Assembly (NCBI RefSeq): GCF_004340465.1
Contig: NZ_SLVV01000017.1
Span: 13,583-67,501 of the forward strand
DNA length: 53,919 bases
Origin: Mesobacillus foraminis
Lineage (GTDB): Bacteria > Bacillota > Bacilli > Bacillales > Cytobacillaceae
Direction of reading: 5' to 3'
In this document: positions 1 through 14,580 of the stretch, one piece after another
Layout: every line of letters begins with the position of its first letter
How positions within the stretch are numbered: position 1 is the first letter of the stretch
Made by a program: the position numbers and the translations under genes
Notes under the pieces: model-generated
What the model saw: the letters and a program-made list of their open reading frames with translations, nothing else
What the model was told of the DNA's origin: nothing
Databases searched by the model: none

Positions 1-53
1 GCATCATCGCTGATCTCAACCGTTTCGATTATTGGTTTTTCTATTTCGATCAT
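1..53 (-). CDS. rpoA: RNA polymerase alpha subunit, N-terminal fragment cut by the window edge
   Basis: Only the first 17 codons are in the window. They read MIEIEKPIIETVEISDD, the usual start of Bacillus RpoA, and a GGAGGG site sits just upstream. RpoA dimerises and nucleates assembly of RNA polymerase. It follows rpsK by 168 bases, the normal order in the alpha operon. The rest of the gene lies beyond base 1. Confidence 0.93.
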   Translation of the reverse strand, partial: MIEIEKPIIETVEISDD

Positions 54-221
54 CAAATATACCCTCCTTCAAAACGTCGAAACCCCGGCAGGCTATCTGC
101 CTATCCGAAAGTCCCCATGTATACGTTCCCGTATGCGCACAACAACTGGACAAATTTTCTGTATTAAATATTTTGTATCATATCCCATTATAGACAGTGA
201 TACAAAATCTATACAGAAAAA

Positions 222-632
<411 letters not shown>

Positions 633-635
633 CTA

Positions 636-1001
636 TTATTTTTTCTTGTTAGCTACAGTCTTACGAGGACCTTTACGGGTACGAGCGTTGTTCTTGGTAT
701 TTTGTCCGCGAACAGGCAATCCACGACGGTGACGAAGACCGCGGTAAGAACCGATTTCCATTAAACGCTTGATATTTAGAGAAACTTCACGGCGAAGGTC
801 ACCTTCAACCTTTAGTTTGTCAACGATATCACGGATTTTGTTAAGTTCATCTTCGGTAAGATCACGAACACGAGTGTCTTCGGAAATACCAGCTTCAGCA
901 AGAATCTTCTCAGCAGTTGGTCTGCCGATACCAAAAATATACGTTAAAGAAATAACTACACGTTTTTCACGTGGAATATCTACACCAGCAATACGTGCCA
1001 T
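636..1001 (-). CDS. rpsM: 30S ribosomal protein S13
   Basis: A 121-residue protein beginning [14 protein letters not shown] and ending in the basic tail [15 protein letters not shown], typical of S13. It includes the helix-two-turn-helix region ([11 protein letters not shown]) and the [14 protein letters not shown] block. S13 lies in the 30S head and contacts the P-site tRNA and the 50S subunit. It is 21 bases from rpmJ and is preceded by AGGAGGTG. Confidence 0.97.
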   Translation of the reverse strand: MARIAGVDIPREKRVVISLTYIFGIGRPTAEKILAEAGISEDTRVRDLTEDELNKIRDIVDKLKVEGDLRREVSLNIKRLMEIGSYRGLRHRRGLPVRGQNTKNNARTRKGPRKTVANKKK

Positions 1002-1022
1002 TTGGAAGCACCTCCTTCATTA

Positions 1023-1389
<367 letters not shown>

Positions 1390-1453
1390 CGAACTTAGTC
1401 TCCCTTCTTCACGTCATATGTGTTTTACAAACGGGGCGTTCGTCAACCTTATG

Positions 1454-1462
1454 ATTATATCA
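1454..1462 (-). promoter_or_regulatory. Candidate extended -10 promoter for infA
   Basis: In the map-infA gap the minus strand reads TGATATAAT, an extended -10 (TGn plus TATAAT). I see no good -35 hexamer 17 bases upstream, so the call rests on the extended -10 alone. It would let infA-rpmJ-rpsM-rpsK-rpoA be expressed independently of the upstream spc genes. Confidence 0.45.
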
Positions 1463-1549
1463 CATTTGACTGAATCCGTCTGCTTATTAGGCTAACAATT
1501 TATGCTAGCTTCGGTTTTGAAAAACAGTGAGCAAACCAATCTCTTCTAG

Positions 1550-2295
1550 TCATGGTTTTGTCAGAATCTCATAACCGGTTTCAGTAATTGCGATTGTATG
1601 CTCGAAGTGAGCACACATTTTCCCATCGACTGTCACCACGGTCCAATTATCGGATAATGTACTTACATATCGTTTTCCTGCATTTACCATAGGTTCGATA
1701 CACAGAACCATGCCAGGCTTCAATATTGGACCTCGTCCAGGTGGACCAAAATGAGGGATTTGCGGGTCCTCATGTAATTCTTGCCCGATTCCGTGTCCGA
1801 CATACTCACGCACAACCGAAAAGCCGTTTGTTTCCACATACGTTTGAATAGCATGGGAGATGTTCGTAAGTCGTTCACCCGGCTTAGCTTCTTTCAGTCC
1901 TTGGAAAAGAGACTTCTCTGTCACGTCCAAAAGACGCTTTGTGTCTTCACCGATTTCCCCAACAGGATAGGTCCAGGCAGAATCGCCATGATATCCATTG
2001 AGCTTCGCACCGATGTCAATACTGATAATGTCGCCTTTATTCAGAACCCCTCCGCCAGGTATCCCGTGAACTAGTTCATTATTTACCGACGCACAGATGC
2101 TGCCCTGAAACCCATTATACCCCTTGAAAGAAGCTTCAGCCCCATGCTTCCTGATATACTCTTCAGCAATGAGATCCAATTCTTTCGTAGTGATACCCGG
2201 AGCAACATATTTTTTAAGCTCCTGATGAGTTTGCGCCACAATCCGTCCGGCTTCTCTCATAATATCTATTTCACGAGGAGTTTTGCAAATGATCA

Positions 2296-2296
<1 letters not shown>
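1550..2296 (-). CDS. map: Type I methionine aminopeptidase
   Basis: A 248-residue protein that removes the N-terminal Met from nascent proteins. The five metal ligands of the pita-bread fold are present: two Asp (SIDIGAK and GYHGDSAW), His in GHGIG, Glu in CIEPMV, and Glu in HFEHTIA. There is no N-terminal zinc-finger extension, as expected for type I in bacteria. Its ATG overlaps the adk stop codon (TAATG), so translation is probably coupled to adk. Confidence 0.96.
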
Positions 2297-2964
<668 letters not shown>

Positions 2965-2978
2965 CTAATGAAGGCCTA

Positions 2979-2994
2979 GGGAACAGCTGTTCCC
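2979..2994. other. Perfect 16-base palindrome between secY and adk
   Basis: The sequence GGGAACAGCTGTTCCC is fully self-complementary and fills most of the 54-base secY-adk gap. It has no U-tract, so it looks like an intercistronic stem rather than a terminator. Confidence 0.6.
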
Positions 2995-3000
2995 CAAACC

Positions 3001-4296
3001 TTATTTTATAAAACCTTTATAATGACGCTTCACCAATTGGGACTCGAGCTGTTTTTGCGTTTCAAGCGCTACACCGACAACGATCAACAGACTTGTGCCT
3101 CCAATTTGAACGGTTTGCGGAAGTCCGGCAAACTTAATAAAGAAAACCGGGAGAACAGAAATAGCCGCAAGGAACAAGGCACCAACAAATGTCAGGCGGT
3201 ACAGGACTCTGGTCATGTACTCCTGAGTGTTTTTGCCTGGCCGGATTCCAGGTACATACCCGCCTTGTTTTTTCAGGTTTTCAGCAACCTTTTCAGGATT
3301 AACCTGAATGAACGCATAAAAATAAGCAAATGCGATGATCAGAGCCACATAAATGATCATACCAATTGGCTGTGTATAATCAAAAGTGTTCTGGATCCAG
3401 GCCGTTACATCATTTGTACCGAAGAACTGAGCGATCGTCGGAGGTGTAATGATGAACGAAATAGCAAAGATAACAGGGATAACACCTGCCGCATTCACCT
3501 TCAGTGGAAGGTGAGTCGACTGGCCTCCAGCAGGATTGTTTCCTGCAGCCATCCTTTTTGCATACTGAATCGGAATCTTACGCACGGCTTCCTGAATGAA
3601 AATGACACCAACAATAATGGCAATCACAGCAAGAGCAAGAAGTACAACAGTCAGAATGCGAAGGAAGAGTGCTTCACCTGCATCTTCAAACTGCTGGGCA
3701 TAAATCTGGTTAACAATCGTAGGCATACCGGCGACAATACCAGCAAAGATAATAATGGAGATGCCATTACCGACCCCTTTAGCAGTAATCTGCTCACCGA
3801 GCCACATAAGAAATGCAGTACCTGCAGTAAGCACGGTGGCAATCAATAAATAATTGCCTATACCGCTATCAGTAATCAATAGACCACCAGCCATATTATT
3901 AAAGCCGTAAGACATACCTAATGCCTGGATAAATCCAAGTACAATTGTTGAGTAACGTGTAAACTGGGCAAGTTTCCTACGCCCAACTTCACCTTGTTTG
4001 GACCATTCCGTAAATTTCGGGACAACATCCATCTGCAAGAGCTGGATAATAATTGAAGCCGTAATGTAAGGCATGATCCCCATGGCGAAGATTGAGAAGT
4101 TCTGCAGCGCTCCGCCGCCGAACGTGTTTAGGACACCGAATACACTTAAGTCATCCTGTGCCTTTAATATATCAGAATTCACTCCAGGCACTGGTATAAA
4201 AGCGCCTAAGCGAAATACAATCAACATTAAAAGGGTGAAGAGAATTTTATTTCTAATTTCACCCACGCGCATAAAATTGGAGATTGTCTGAAACAT
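3001..4296 (-). CDS. secY: Protein translocase subunit SecY
   Basis: A 431-residue polytopic membrane protein with about ten transmembrane segments, starting [20 protein letters not shown]. It forms the protein-conducting channel with SecE (gene at 35447-35626) and SecG. The plug region (IPVPGVNSD) and the conserved cytoplasmic loop with KIPIQYAKR are visible. Its ATG overlaps the rplO stop (TAATG), coupling it to the spc ribosomal genes, as is general in bacteria. Confidence 0.97.
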   Translation of the reverse strand: MFQTISNFMRVGEIRNKILFTLLMLIVFRLGAFIPVPGVNSDILKAQDDLSVFGVLNTFGGGALQNFSIFAMGIMPYITASIIIQLLQMDVVPKFTEWSKQGEVGRRKLAQFTRYSTIVLGFIQALGMSYGFNNMAGGLLITDSGIGNYLLIATVLTAGTAFLMWLGEQITAKGVGNGISIIIFAGIVAGMPTIVNQIYAQQFEDAGEALFLRILTVVLLALAVIAIIVGVIFIQEAVRKIPIQYAKRMAAGNNPAGGQSTHLPLKVNAAGVIPVIFAISFIITPPTIAQFFGTNDVTAWIQNTFDYTQPIGMIIYVALIIAFAYFYAFIQVNPEKVAENLKKQGGYVPGIRPGKNTQEYMTRVLYRLTFVGALFLAAISVLPVFFIKFAGLPQTVQIGGTSLLIVVGVALETQKQLESQLVKRHYKGFIK

Positions 4297-4736
4297 TAAA
4301 TCACCTCAGTTTGACCCCCAGCAGCTTCAATTGCTTCTTTGGCTGCAGAGGAAAACTTATGAGCTTTAACAGACAACTTTTTCTCCAAGTTTCCTTTAGC
4401 AAGTACTTTAACACCTGCTAATTCCTTTTTGACAAGGCCTGTTTCAATCAAAAGTTCTGGAGTCACTTCGGTTCCATCTTCAAAACGGTTTAAAGCATCT
4501 AGGTTCACTACTGCGTATTCCTTGCGATTAATGTTCGTGAAACCGCGTTTAGGCAGACGTCTCATTAAAGGTGTTTGACCACCTTCGAATCCTGGACGTA
4601 CACCTCCGCCTGAACGGGCATTTTGACCTTTATGACCTTTTCCAGCTGTTTTACCATTACCGGAACCGATACCACGGCCTTTACGCTTACGCTCCTGACG
4701 AGAACCTTCTGCAGGCTTTAATTCGTGAAGTTTCAT
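4296..4736 (-). CDS. rplO: 50S ribosomal protein L15
   Basis: A 146-residue protein with the glycine- and basic-rich N-terminus of L15 ([20 protein letters not shown], then [15 protein letters not shown]) and a compact C-terminal domain. L15 binds 23S rRNA late in 50S assembly. The order rpmD-rplO-secY is the standard spc arrangement. The stop codon overlaps the secY start. Confidence 0.97.
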   Translation of the reverse strand: MKLHELKPAEGSRQERKRKGRGIGSGNGKTAGKGHKGQNARSGGGVRPGFEGGQTPLMRRLPKRGFTNINRKEYAVVNLDALNRFEDGTEVTPELLIETGLVKKELAGVKVLAKGNLEKKLSVKAHKFSSAAKEAIEAAGGQTEVI

Positions 4737-4768
4737 GTTGGCACCTCCTTATTCTATAGAAAAATAGA

Positions 4769-4951
4769 TTACTTTTCGTTTACCTTTACAAGATGAGACA
4801 CTTTGTTGATCATGCCGCGGATAGCTGCATTATCTTCGTGTTCCACTGTGTGGTTAACCTTTTTAAGGCCAAGGGCTTTAACTGTTTCACGCTGGTCTTG
4901 CGGACGGCCGATCAAGCTGCGTGTGAGGGTAACTTCCAACTTAGTTGCCAT
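4769..4951 (-). CDS. rpmD: 50S ribosomal protein L30
   Basis: A 60-residue protein, [20 protein letters not shown] at the start, with the family's TVKALGL and [13 protein letters not shown] blocks. L30 is a small ferredoxin-like fold protein of the 50S subunit. It lies 14 bases after rpsE and 32 before rplO. Confidence 0.97.
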   Translation of the reverse strand: MATKLEVTLTRSLIGRPQDQRETVKALGLKKVNHTVEHEDNAAIRGMINKVSHLVKVNEK

Positions 4952-4965
4952 TTTGATTTCCCTCC

Positions 4966-5466
4966 TTATCCTAACAGTTCTTCTACTGATTTACCGCGTA
5001 ATTTCGCAACGTCTTCAGCACGCTTTAGTTGTTTAAGTCCATCAACAGTAGCACGAACCATGTTGATTGGAGTGTTAGTGCCAAGAGATTTAGACAGGAT
5101 GTCAGAAACACCGGCTAATTCAAGTACCGCACGGACTGGTCCACCTGCGATAACTCCTGTACCTTCTGAAGCAGGCTTAAGCAGGATTTCACCAGCACCA
5201 AAGTGTCCGATAACTTGGTGAGGAATCGTTGTACCAACCATTGGTACGTGAACCAAGTTTTTCTTCGCATCTTCAATTGCTTTACGGATAGCATCAGGTA
5301 CTTCTTGTGCTTTCCCAGTACCGAAACCTACATAACCGTTCTTATCACCAACTACTACAAGTGCAGTGAAACGGAAACGACGTCCACCTTTAACGACTTT
5401 AGCAACACGGTTAACGGTTACTACGCGTTCTTCTAGTTCAAGTTTGTTTGGATCAATGCGACGCAT
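4966..5466 (-). CDS. rpsE: 30S ribosomal protein S5
   Basis: A 166-residue protein. An N-terminal double-stranded RNA-binding domain ([21 protein letters not shown]) is followed by the [15 protein letters not shown] loop and a C-terminal domain with [18 protein letters not shown]5 lies at the mRNA entry channel and affects decoding fidelity. It follows rplR by 24 bases. Confidence 0.97.
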   Translation of the reverse strand: MRRIDPNKLELEERVVTVNRVAKVVKGGRRFRFTALVVVGDKNGYVGFGTGKAQEVPDAIRKAIEDAKKNLVHVPMVGTTIPHQVIGHFGAGEILLKPASEGTGVIAGGPVRAVLELAGVSDILSKSLGTNTPINMVRATVDGLKQLKRAEDVAKLRGKSVEELLG

Positions 5467-5490
5467 CTAATTGTGTCCCTCCTTTTTCTA

Positions 5491-5853
5491 TTAAAATTGT
5501 AAGCCGTTTTCACGAGCAGCATCTGCAAGGGCCTTAATACGGCCGTGATACAAATATCCGCCACGGTCAAAAACAACTTCGCTATGACCTTTTTCTACAG
5601 CACGCTTTGCAACTAATTCTCCGACCTTTTGCGCAGCTTCAAGGTTGCTTGTAGATTCAAGATTGATTTCTTTATCTAAAGTGGAAGCACTCGCTAGAGT
5701 AACTCCATTCACATCGTCAATAAGTTGAGCATAAATGTGTTTGTTTGAACGGAACACATTTAAACGAGGACGAGCTTCAGTACCGCTGACTTTCGCACGG
5801 ACACGAGCGTGTCTTTTGCGGCGAGTAGCGTTTTTATCAGCCTTCGTAATCAT
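5491..5853 (-). CDS. rplR: 50S ribosomal protein L18
   Basis: A 120-residue protein starting [21 protein letters not shown] and ending [18 protein letters not shown], both hallmarks of L18. L18 binds 5S rRNA with L5 (rplE at 7095-7634) and helps load it into the 50S subunit. It lies between rplF and rpsE. Confidence 0.97.
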   Translation of the reverse strand: MITKADKNATRRKRHARVRAKVSGTEARPRLNVFRSNKHIYAQLIDDVNGVTLASASTLDKEINLESTSNLEAAQKVGELVAKRAVEKGHSEVVFDRGGYLYHGRIKALADAARENGLQF

Positions 5854-5886
5854 TTACGTCACTCCTTTCGTTAGCTTTAAGCGGCA

Positions 5887-6423
5887 TTACTTACCAGTTT
5901 TACCTTCTTTACGGCGTACAAATTCGCCTTCGTAACGAATACCTTTACCTTTATAAGGCTCTGGTGGGCGTACTCCGCGGATGTTGGCAGCAAGCGCTCC
6001 TACACGCTCTTTGTCAGCTCCCTTTACAATCACTTTTGTGTTTGAAGGAACTTCGATTTCAAGGCCTTCTTCTGCCTCGATTTCAACTGGATGAGAATAT
6101 CCAACACTCAACACAAGTTTCTTACCTTGCTTAGCGGCACGGTATCCGACACCGATAAGATCAAGGGATCGTTCAAACCCTTTTGATACACCTTCCACCA
6201 TGTTGGAAAGAACTGCGCGAGTTGTTCCGTGCAATGCGCGGTGTTCTTTAACATCAGATGGACGTGTGATTGTGATAACATTCTCTTCAATGCTAATTTG
6301 GATGTCCTGATTAAAAGAACGAGAAAGTTCGCCTTTTGGACCTTTTACTGTTACGTGATTGTTTTCGTTCGTAACTGTAACCCCTGCAGGGATTTCGATT
6401 GGTTTTTTACCTACGCGAGACAT
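5887..6423 (-). CDS. rplF: 50S ribosomal protein L6
   Basis: A 178-residue protein starting [15 protein letters not shown]. It has the two tandem alpha/beta domains of L6 and the C-terminal signature [21 protein letters not shown]6 lies near the factor-binding site of the 50S subunit and is needed for late assembly. It is 31 bases from rpsH. Confidence 0.97.
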   Translation of the reverse strand: MSRVGKKPIEIPAGVTVTNENNHVTVKGPKGELSRSFNQDIQISIEENVITITRPSDVKEHRALHGTTRAVLSNMVEGVSKGFERSLDLIGVGYRAAKQGKKLVLSVGYSHPVEIEAEEGLEIEVPSNTKVIVKGADKERVGALAANIRGVRPPEPYKGKGIRYEGEFVRRKEGKTGK

Positions 6424-6454
6424 TTATTGCACCTCCATTCATTAAGGAAATCTA

Positions 6455-6853
6455 TTACCAGACGTATGCTAATACTTCTCCGCCCACTTGCTTAGCGCGA
6501 GCTTCTTTATCAGTTAATACGCCGTTTGATGTAGAAACAAGAGCGATACCTAGTCCGTTAAGTACACGTGGTACTTCAGTTGACTTAGCATAAACGCGAA
6601 GTCCAGGCTTGCTAATGCGCTTAAGACCTGTAATTACACGCTCATTGTTAGCACCGTACTTTAAGAAGATACGGATAATGCCTTGTTTGTTATCTTCGAT
6701 ATATTCAACGTCACGTACGAAGCCTTCACGCTTTAGAATTTCAGCGATTTCTTTTTTCATGTTAGAAGCAGGTACTTCTAATTTTTCGTGACGAACCATA
6801 TTCGCATTACGAATACGAGTAAGCAAATCTGCAATCGGATCTGTCATGACCAT
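6455..6853 (-). CDS. rpsH: 30S ribosomal protein S8
   Basis: A 132-residue protein starting [20 protein letters not shown] and ending with the S8 motif [21 protein letters not shown]8 binds helix 21 of 16S rRNA in early 30S assembly. Two in-frame ATGs lie two codons apart. The first sits 8 bases after GGAGG and is chosen; B. subtilis S8 also begins MVMTDP. Confidence 0.97.
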   Translation of the reverse strand: MVMTDPIADLLTRIRNANMVRHEKLEVPASNMKKEIAEILKREGFVRDVEYIEDNKQGIIRIFLKYGANNERVITGLKRISKPGLRVYAKSTEVPRVLNGLGIALVSTSNGVLTDKEARAKQVGGEVLAYVW

Positions 6854-6883
6854 TGTTTTTACCTCCTTCCCAAACCTTGTGTT

Positions 6884-7087
<204 letters not shown>

Positions 7088-7094
7088 TTAGAGA

Positions 7095-7634
7095 TTACTT
7101 TTGAAATGGCATTCCGAATGATGTTAATAGTTCACGAGCTTCTTCATCAGTGTTAGCAGTCGTTACAATAACAATATCCATGCCACGTACTTTGCTCACT
7201 TTATCGTAATCAATTTCAGGGAAGATTAATTGTTCTTTTACACCCAACGTGTAATTTCCGCGGCCGTCAAACGACTTTTTGGAAATACCGCGGAAGTCGC
7301 GGACACGTGGAAGAGAAACTGAAATTAATTTGTCGAGGAATTCATACATACGCTCGCCACGAAGTGTAACCTTCGCACCGATTGGCATACCTTCACGAAG
7401 ACGGAAGCCTGCGATGGATTTTTTCGCACGTGTGATGACTGGCTTTTGACCAGAGATCTGTGCCAATTCCTCAACTGCATTATCCAATGCCTTTGCATTT
7501 GCAACTGCATCGCCTACACCCATATTGATTACGATCTTTTCAAGCTTTGGTACTTCCATTACGGATTTATAGTTAAACTTGCTCACTAGAGCAGGAGAAA
7601 TTTCTTTGTTGAACTTTTCTTTTAGGCGGTTCAT
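7095..7634 (-). CDS. rplE: 50S ribosomal protein L5
   Basis: A 179-residue protein with the family motif [17 protein letters not shown] near residue 35 and the [21 protein letters not shown] block near 125-145. L5 binds 5S rRNA and forms the central protuberance, contacting P-site tRNA. It lies between rplX and rpsN. Confidence 0.97.
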   Translation of the reverse strand: MNRLKEKFNKEISPALVSKFNYKSVMEVPKLEKIVINMGVGDAVANAKALDNAVEELAQISGQKPVITRAKKSIAGFRLREGMPIGAKVTLRGERMYEFLDKLISVSLPRVRDFRGISKKSFDGRGNYTLGVKEQLIFPEIDYDKVSKVRGMDIVIVTTANTDEEARELLTSFGMPFQK

Positions 7635-7661
7635 TTATGAGTACCTCCCTTCATCTATAGA

Positions 7662-7973
7662 CTATTTATCAAGAACTTCACCGGATTTTTTCGCTACGCG
7701 TACCTTCTTGCCGTTTTCCTCAGTATATCCAACTCGGGTTGGTTTGCCGGATTTCGGATCGATAGGCATAACATTTGATACATGAATAGGTGCCTCTTGG
7801 CTGATGATTCCGCCTTGCGGATTCAATTGAGATGGCTTAGCGTGTTTTTTCACGATATTAACGCCTTCTACTAGGACACGGCTTTGCTTTGGATAAGCTG
7901 CAAGAATATTGCCTGTTTTACCTTTGTCCTTACCAGAGATGACCATTACTTTGTCACCTTTTTTGACATGCAT
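7662..7973 (-). CDS. rplX: 50S ribosomal protein L24
   Basis: A 103-residue protein starting [20 protein letters not shown], an N-terminal KOW motif typical of L24. L24 is an assembly-initiating protein at the exit-tunnel rim. An upstream in-frame GTG at 7982 overlaps the AAGGAGG site, so the ATG at 7973, 8 bases after that site, is the start. This gives the standard 103 residues. Confidence 0.97.
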   Translation of the reverse strand: MHVKKGDKVMVISGKDKGKTGNILAAYPKQSRVLVEGVNIVKKHAKPSQLNPQGGIISQEAPIHVSNVMPIDPKSGKPTRVGYTEENGKKVRVAKKSGEVLDK

Positions 7974-8007
7974 CTGCTGCACCTCCTTAAAGCCATTTAA
8001 ATTTGAA

Positions 8008-8403
<396 letters not shown>

Positions 8404-8417
8404 TTATACCGAACGAT

Positions 8418-8681
8418 TTAGATAATAACTGCTTTTTCAACTACATCAACAAGGCGGAAGCGTTTAGTTGCAGATAGCGGACGAGTTTCCATGATGCGGA
8501 CTACGTCTCCTACCTTCGCTGTGTTTTGCTCATCATGAGCCTTAAACTTTTTAGAGTACTTTACGCGCTTGCCATATAGAGGATGTTTTTTATAAGTTTC
8601 TACTAGAACAGTGACTGTTTTGTCCATCTTGTCAGAAACAACGCGTCCTGTATAAATCTTGCGCTGGTTGCGTTCACTCAT
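8418..8681 (-). CDS. rpsQ: 30S ribosomal protein S17
   Basis: An 87-residue OB-fold protein, starting [20 protein letters not shown] and including the family signature [21 protein letters not shown]17 is a primary 16S rRNA-binding protein. It lies 21 bases after rpmC. Confidence 0.97.
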   Translation of the reverse strand: MSERNQRKIYTGRVVSDKMDKTVTVLVETYKKHPLYGKRVKYSKKFKAHDEQNTAKVGDVVRIMETRPLSATKRFRLVDVVEKAVII

Positions 8682-8702
8682 TGTGAGGTACCTCCTCTCT
8701 GG

Positions 8703-9989
<1,287 letters not shown>

Positions 9990-9992
9990 TGA

Positions 9993-10334
9993 TTATCCCT
10001 CCTTCTTCTCTGATAAAACGATTGTAATGTGGCTTGTGCGCTTGTTGATTGCACTTGCACGGCCCTGTGCGCGCGGACGGAAGCGTTTCAATGTCGGTCC
10101 CTCGTTAGCGTAGGCTTGTGCTACCACCAGATTGTTTACATCCATCTCGTAGTTGTGCTCTGCGTTAGCAAGTGCAGACTTCAATAATTTTTCAATGACT
10201 GGAGAAGCAGCTTTCGGGGTGAGTTTTAAAATCGCCACCGCTTCACCAACTTGCTTTCCTCGAATTAAATCTAGTACTAAACGAGCTTTACGAGGAGCAA
10301 TACGAACTGTTTTAAGAACAGCTTTAGCTTGCAT
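9993..10334 (-). CDS. rplV: 50S ribosomal protein L22
   Basis: A 113-residue protein, [20 protein letters not shown] at the start. The long beta-hairpin that reaches into the exit tunnel ends in the motif [20 protein letters not shown]. An in-frame TTG directly precedes the ATG; the ATG is chosen because GGAGGG lies 7 bases upstream and homologues start there. The order is rpsS-rplV-rpsC. Confidence 0.97.
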   Translation of the reverse strand: MQAKAVLKTVRIAPRKARLVLDLIRGKQVGEAVAILKLTPKAASPVIEKLLKSALANAEHNYEMDVNNLVVAQAYANEGPTLKRFRPRAQGRASAINKRTSHITIVLSEKKEG

Positions 10335-10352
10335 CAAAATGCCCTCCTCTCA

Positions 10353-10631
10353 TTAACGTCTTGTTTTCTTGTCATCATTACCATGGCCTTTGTAGGCGCG
10401 TGTTGGAGCAAATTCCCCAAGCTTGTGGCCTACCATGTCTTCTGTCACATAAACAGGCACATGTTTACGACCATCATAAACAGCGATTGTATGGCCGATG
10501 AATTGTGGGAAGATCGTAGAACGGCGAGACCAAGTTTTTACCACTTGCTTGCCTTCAGTTTCATTTAACTTTTCGATCTTATTGATCAAATGCTCATCAA
10601 CAAAAGGTCCTTTTTTCAAGCTGCGACCCAT
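10353..10631 (-). CDS. rpsS: 30S ribosomal protein S19
   Basis: A 92-residue protein starting [20 protein letters not shown] with the S19 signature [21 protein letters not shown]19 forms a complex with S13 in the 30S head near the A-site finger. It lies 57 bases after rplB, and that gap holds a perfect hairpin. Confidence 0.97.
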   Translation of the reverse strand: MGRSLKKGPFVDEHLINKIEKLNETEGKQVVKTWSRRSTIFPQFIGHTIAVYDGRKHVPVYVTEDMVGHKLGEFAPTRAYKGHGNDDKKTRR

Positions 10632-10656
10632 GATTGAACCTCCCTTCGTGATTGTC

Positions 10657-10678
10657 CTACGGTTCTTTTGAACCGTAG
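10657..10678. other. Intercistronic hairpin between rplB and rpsS
   Basis: CTACGGTTC and GAACCGTAG form a perfect 9-bp stem with a TTTT loop. No U-run follows in the direction of transcription. It could be a processing or mRNA-stability element; the function is not shown by the sequence. Confidence 0.6.
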
Positions 10679-10688
10679 CTCAATCCCG

Positions 10689-11540
<852 letters not shown>

Positions 11541-11549
11541 TTAAATGAA

Positions 11550-11834
11550 TTAAACTTCAAAAAGTTCGATTTCTTTGCTGTCTTGAGTCAACGTAATAAC
11601 AGCTTTACGGCGTTTGTTTGTATATCCACCGAACTTGCCCATACGCTTGAACTTGCCTTTATAGTTCATGATGTTAACGTTCTTTACTTTAACACCAAAG
11701 ATTTCTTGTACAGCATCTTTAACTTGTGTCTTGTTCGCTCTGACGTCAACTTCAAAAGTGTACTTTTTGTCAGCCATCAACTCAGAAGAACGTTCTGTAA
11801 TTACGGGGCGCTTAATGATATCGCGTGCATCCAT
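11550..11834 (-). CDS. rplW: 50S ribosomal protein L23
   Basis: A 94-residue protein starting [20 protein letters not shown], with the [19 protein letters not shown] loop. L23 lies at the exit-tunnel mouth and is the docking site for trigger factor and SRP. Its ATG overlaps the rplD stop (TAATG). Confidence 0.97.
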   Translation of the reverse strand: MDARDIIKRPVITERSSELMADKKYTFEVDVRANKTQVKDAVQEIFGVKVKNVNIMNYKGKFKRMGKFGGYTNKRRKAVITLTQDSKEIELFEV

Positions 11835-12457
11835 TATGCAAGCACCTCCTCTACTTTTTCAACGGCTGCTTTAGTCATGATCAACTTGTCATGATTTAAA
11901 ACATCCAGTACGTTGATCCCTTCAGCGGAAACAACTGTGATTCCAGGAATATTACGCGCAGAAAGAGCTACATTTTCTTCAACACCAGCAGTTACGAACA
12001 ATGCTTTTGTATCAATAGAAAGTCCCTTTAGTACGTTTTTGAATTCCTTAGTCTTTGGCGCTTCAAAAGCAAGGCTCTCAAGCACTAGAATATTTTCTGC
12101 TACTACCTTTGAAGAAAGCGCAGATTTGATAGCCAGACGGCGTACTTTCTTAGGTAACTTGTAGCTGTAGCTGCGTGGAACTGGTCCGAATACTGTACCG
12201 CCCCCGCGCCATTGTGGTGAACGGATAGAACCTTGACGTGCGCGTCCAGTACCTTTTTGGCGCCATGGCTTGCGGCCACCGCCTGCTACTTCAGAACGAA
12301 TTTTAGTTTTGTGAGTTCCTTGACGCAAGGAAGCTCTTTGCATAACAACCGCTTCGAACATTACATGGTTGTTTGGTTCGATACCAAATACAGAATCATT
12401 AAGTTCAACTTCCCCAACTTGTGATCCAGCTTGGTTAAATAATGCTACTTTAGGCAT
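11834..12457 (-). CDS. rplD: 50S ribosomal protein L4
   Basis: A 207-residue protein starting [20 protein letters not shown]. The tunnel loop contains [20 protein letters not shown]-like residues (here [20 protein letters not shown]). L4 lines the exit tunnel and in several bacteria represses its own S10 operon. The long leader upstream of rpsJ makes similar control possible here, but that is inference. Confidence 0.97.
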   Translation of the reverse strand: MPKVALFNQAGSQVGEVELNDSVFGIEPNNHVMFEAVVMQRASLRQGTHKTKIRSEVAGGGRKPWRQKGTGRARQGSIRSPQWRGGGTVFGPVPRSYSYKLPKKVRRLAIKSALSSKVVAENILVLESLAFEAPKTKEFKNVLKGLSIDTKALFVTAGVEENVALSARNIPGITVVSAEGINVLDVLNHDKLIMTKAAVEKVEEVLA

Positions 12458-12484
12458 TCCTTTTCCTCCTTTCTCTAGGCGTTA

Positions 12485-13111
12485 CTACGCTTTAATCGCG
12501 CTTTTGATTTTCAATAAAGCTTTTTTAGGACCAGGTACGTTACCTTTGATTAATAAAAGGTTACGCTCTGCATCAACTTTAACGATTTGCAGGTTTTGAA
12601 CAGTGATTCGCTCTCCGCCCATGCGTCCTGGAAGCAATTTGCCTTTGAATACACGGTTTGGAGCAACTGGACCCATTGAACCTGGGCGACGGTGATAGCG
12701 GGAACCGTGAGCCATAGGTCCGCGGGATTGCCCGTGGCGCTTGATAGCACCCTGGAACCCTTTACCTTTAGAGATTCCTGTTACATCTACTAAATCGCCT
12801 TCTGCGAAAATATTAACTTTGACTTCCTGACCAACTTCATATTCTGCTAAGTTAACTCCGTTGAATTCACGTACGAAGCGCTTAGGAGCAGTGTTTGCTT
12901 TTGCGACATGCCCTTTTTCAGGTTTGTTTGAAAGCTTTTCACGCTTATCTTCGAAACCTAACTGAACTGCTTCATAACCGTCAGTTTCTGTGTTCTTCAC
13001 CTGAAGAACTACGTTTGCAGCAGCTTCAACAACTGTTACCGGGATAAGGTCGCCGTTTTCAGCAAATACTTGAGTCATACCGATCTTTCTTCCTAAGATT
13101 CCTTTGGTCAT
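12485..13111 (-). CDS. rplC: 50S ribosomal protein L3
   Basis: A 208-residue protein starting [20 protein letters not shown], with the L3 signature [20 protein letters not shown] followed by RPGSMGP. L3 is an assembly-initiator protein whose loop reaches the peptidyl-transferase centre. It is second in the S10 operon, 39 bases after rpsJ. Confidence 0.98.
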   Translation of the reverse strand: MTKGILGRKIGMTQVFAENGDLIPVTVVEAAANVVLQVKNTETDGYEAVQLGFEDKREKLSNKPEKGHVAKANTAPKRFVREFNGVNLAEYEVGQEVKVNIFAEGDLVDVTGISKGKGFQGAIKRHGQSRGPMAHGSRYHRRPGSMGPVAPNRVFKGKLLPGRMGGERITVQNLQIVKVDAERNLLLIKGNVPGPKKALLKIKSAIKA

Positions 13112-13150
13112 TCGTCACACCTCCTAATTTCTTTAATTTAATTTATTTCA

Positions 13151-13483
<333 letters not shown>

Positions 13484-13590
13484 TTAAAATAGACATTCTC
13501 CGCGAAAATTTCCCACACACTCGCCATGGCAAAGCGGCCGGGTGTGTCGGCAACCTTCCGCATCATCGCAGTCGAAGACCAACATTGTCT

Positions 13591-13619
13591 ATTATACATA
13601 AAACATAAAGGGTACGCAA
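13591..13619 (-). promoter_or_regulatory. S10 operon promoter, proximal
   Basis: Minus strand: -35 TTGCGT (13614-13619), a 17-base spacer, and -10 TATAAT (13591-13596). It lies about 130 bases before the rpsJ ATG. The transcript would carry a leader with a candidate hairpin (ACACAC near 13545 against GTGTGT near 13512-13518), a possible autoregulatory site. Confidence 0.75.
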
Positions 13620-13659
13620 GTAAAATTACGCATTTCTTTATGTCTAACACACTTTTTCT

Positions 13660-13688
13660 ATTATAGCGGCTGTAAAGACGGTTTTCAA
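13660..13688 (-). promoter_or_regulatory. S10 operon promoter, distal
   Basis: Minus strand: -35 TTGAAA (13683-13688), a 17-base spacer, and -10 TATAAT (13660-13665). It is in tandem with the proximal promoter 69 bases downstream. The 319-base stretch 13460-13778 holds these two promoters, the rpsJ leader and the terminator of the upstream sulfur operon. I see no gene in it. Confidence 0.75.
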
Positions 13689-13739
13689 GTGGCTCATTAA
13701 ATAATTATTCATTTCTTTTTAAGCAACTCTTTCCAATTG

Positions 13740-13777
13740 AATAATAAAAGGCTGGCAGATGCCAGCCTTTTATTATT
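13740..13777. terminator. Terminator of the cys operon, after sirB
   Basis: A perfect 18-bp inverted repeat: AATAATAAAAGGCTGGCA, a GA spacer, then the complement. The GGCTGG/CCAGCC core is flanked by A-rich and T-rich arms, so it can terminate in both directions. It starts two bases beyond the sirB stop and separates the sulfur genes from the S10 operon promoters. Confidence 0.88.
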
Positions 13778-13778
13778 C

Positions 13779-14519
13779 TCATAACCTGGTTCCATTTAAT
13801 GCCTCCCTGGCCCGGTCATGGAGGATTCCTTCTATTATATGATGATATCCAAGCTCATCACACAAAATGAAGCGCTGATTATCATCCAAACTTACTATAG
13901 CCTTTTCGATTGTTTTCATTAAGATTCCGGTAAACAATAAATATGGGATGACAAATACCCTGTCTGCTGTGCTGGCACTTGCCTCCATTAGAGCTTCATC
14001 GAGGCCAGGGTCTGCAGCCGTCAGAAAACAAATATCTACCCTTTTTAATCCCGATTGTTTTTTAAGCATTTTTGAAATGGTACTTAAATCCCTTTTTACA
14101 TCAGGGTCGCTGCTTCCCCTTCCGACAAGAATAACCATTGAATGTTCCGTTATTTCTTTTCCTGTTCTCCCTAACTTATCAACCAGAATTTGAACCATAG
14201 CATCATGAACCCCAATCGGACGCCCGTACCTCACTTCAATATTGCTGTAATTGGCCGCAATATTTTTTATCTCATTCGGAATATCCTCTTTCGCGTGAGC
14301 AGCAGTTAATAGAAGTACAGGGACCACAGCAATCTTTTTTGCCCCTTTTTCAACACAGCGGGCAAACCCTTCCTCCATGGTAGGAGCTGCAAGTTCAAGA
14401 AAGCAATATTCCTGGATTTCAGCTGGATTCTTATCCATGCATTTTTCTATAAAAGCTACTGCTTGTTCTTTGGCTTTTGGTACCCTGCTTCCATGGCAAA
14501 CATACAGTACAGCCTCCAT
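13779..14519 (-). CDS. sirB: Sirohydrochlorin ferrochelatase (SirB/CbiX family)
   Basis: A 246-residue protein with two CbiX-like halves. The N-terminal half carries VCHGSR at residues 6-11 and LLLTAAHAKEDIPNEI with the second conserved His. The C-terminal half carries VGRGSSDPDVKRD and PYLLFTGILM. SirB inserts iron into sirohydrochlorin to make siroheme for sulfite reductase. I chose the start at 14519 because it aligns with the B. subtilis protein; an in-frame ATG at 14543 adds eight residues and has an equally modest AGGG site. The usual siroheme partners (SUMT, precorrin-2 dehydrogenase) are absent here. A long hairpin separates it from cysC. Confidence 0.9.
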   Translation of the reverse strand: MEAVLYVCHGSRVPKAKEQAVAFIEKCMDKNPAEIQEYCFLELAAPTMEEGFARCVEKGAKKIAVVPVLLLTAAHAKEDIPNEIKNIAANYSNIEVRYGRPIGVHDAMVQILVDKLGRTGKEITEHSMVILVGRGSSDPDVKRDLSTISKMLKKQSGLKRVDICFLTAADPGLDEALMEASASTADRVFVIPYLLFTGILMKTIEKAIVSLDDNQRFILCDELGYHHIIEGILHDRAREALNGTRL

Positions 14520-14580
14520 TATTGTTTCCCTGCCTTTCTTCATTCAATTACCCTGTGTCTTTTATACCCTTCAAAGTTCA

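Noticed and set aside
3022-3849. A 275-residue plus-strand frame opposite secY
   Set aside because: It is antisense to a well-conserved gene, has no ribosome binding site, and is rich in Lys, Asn, Arg and Ser as expected from the complement of a membrane protein. The same applies to the other plus-strand frames in the window.
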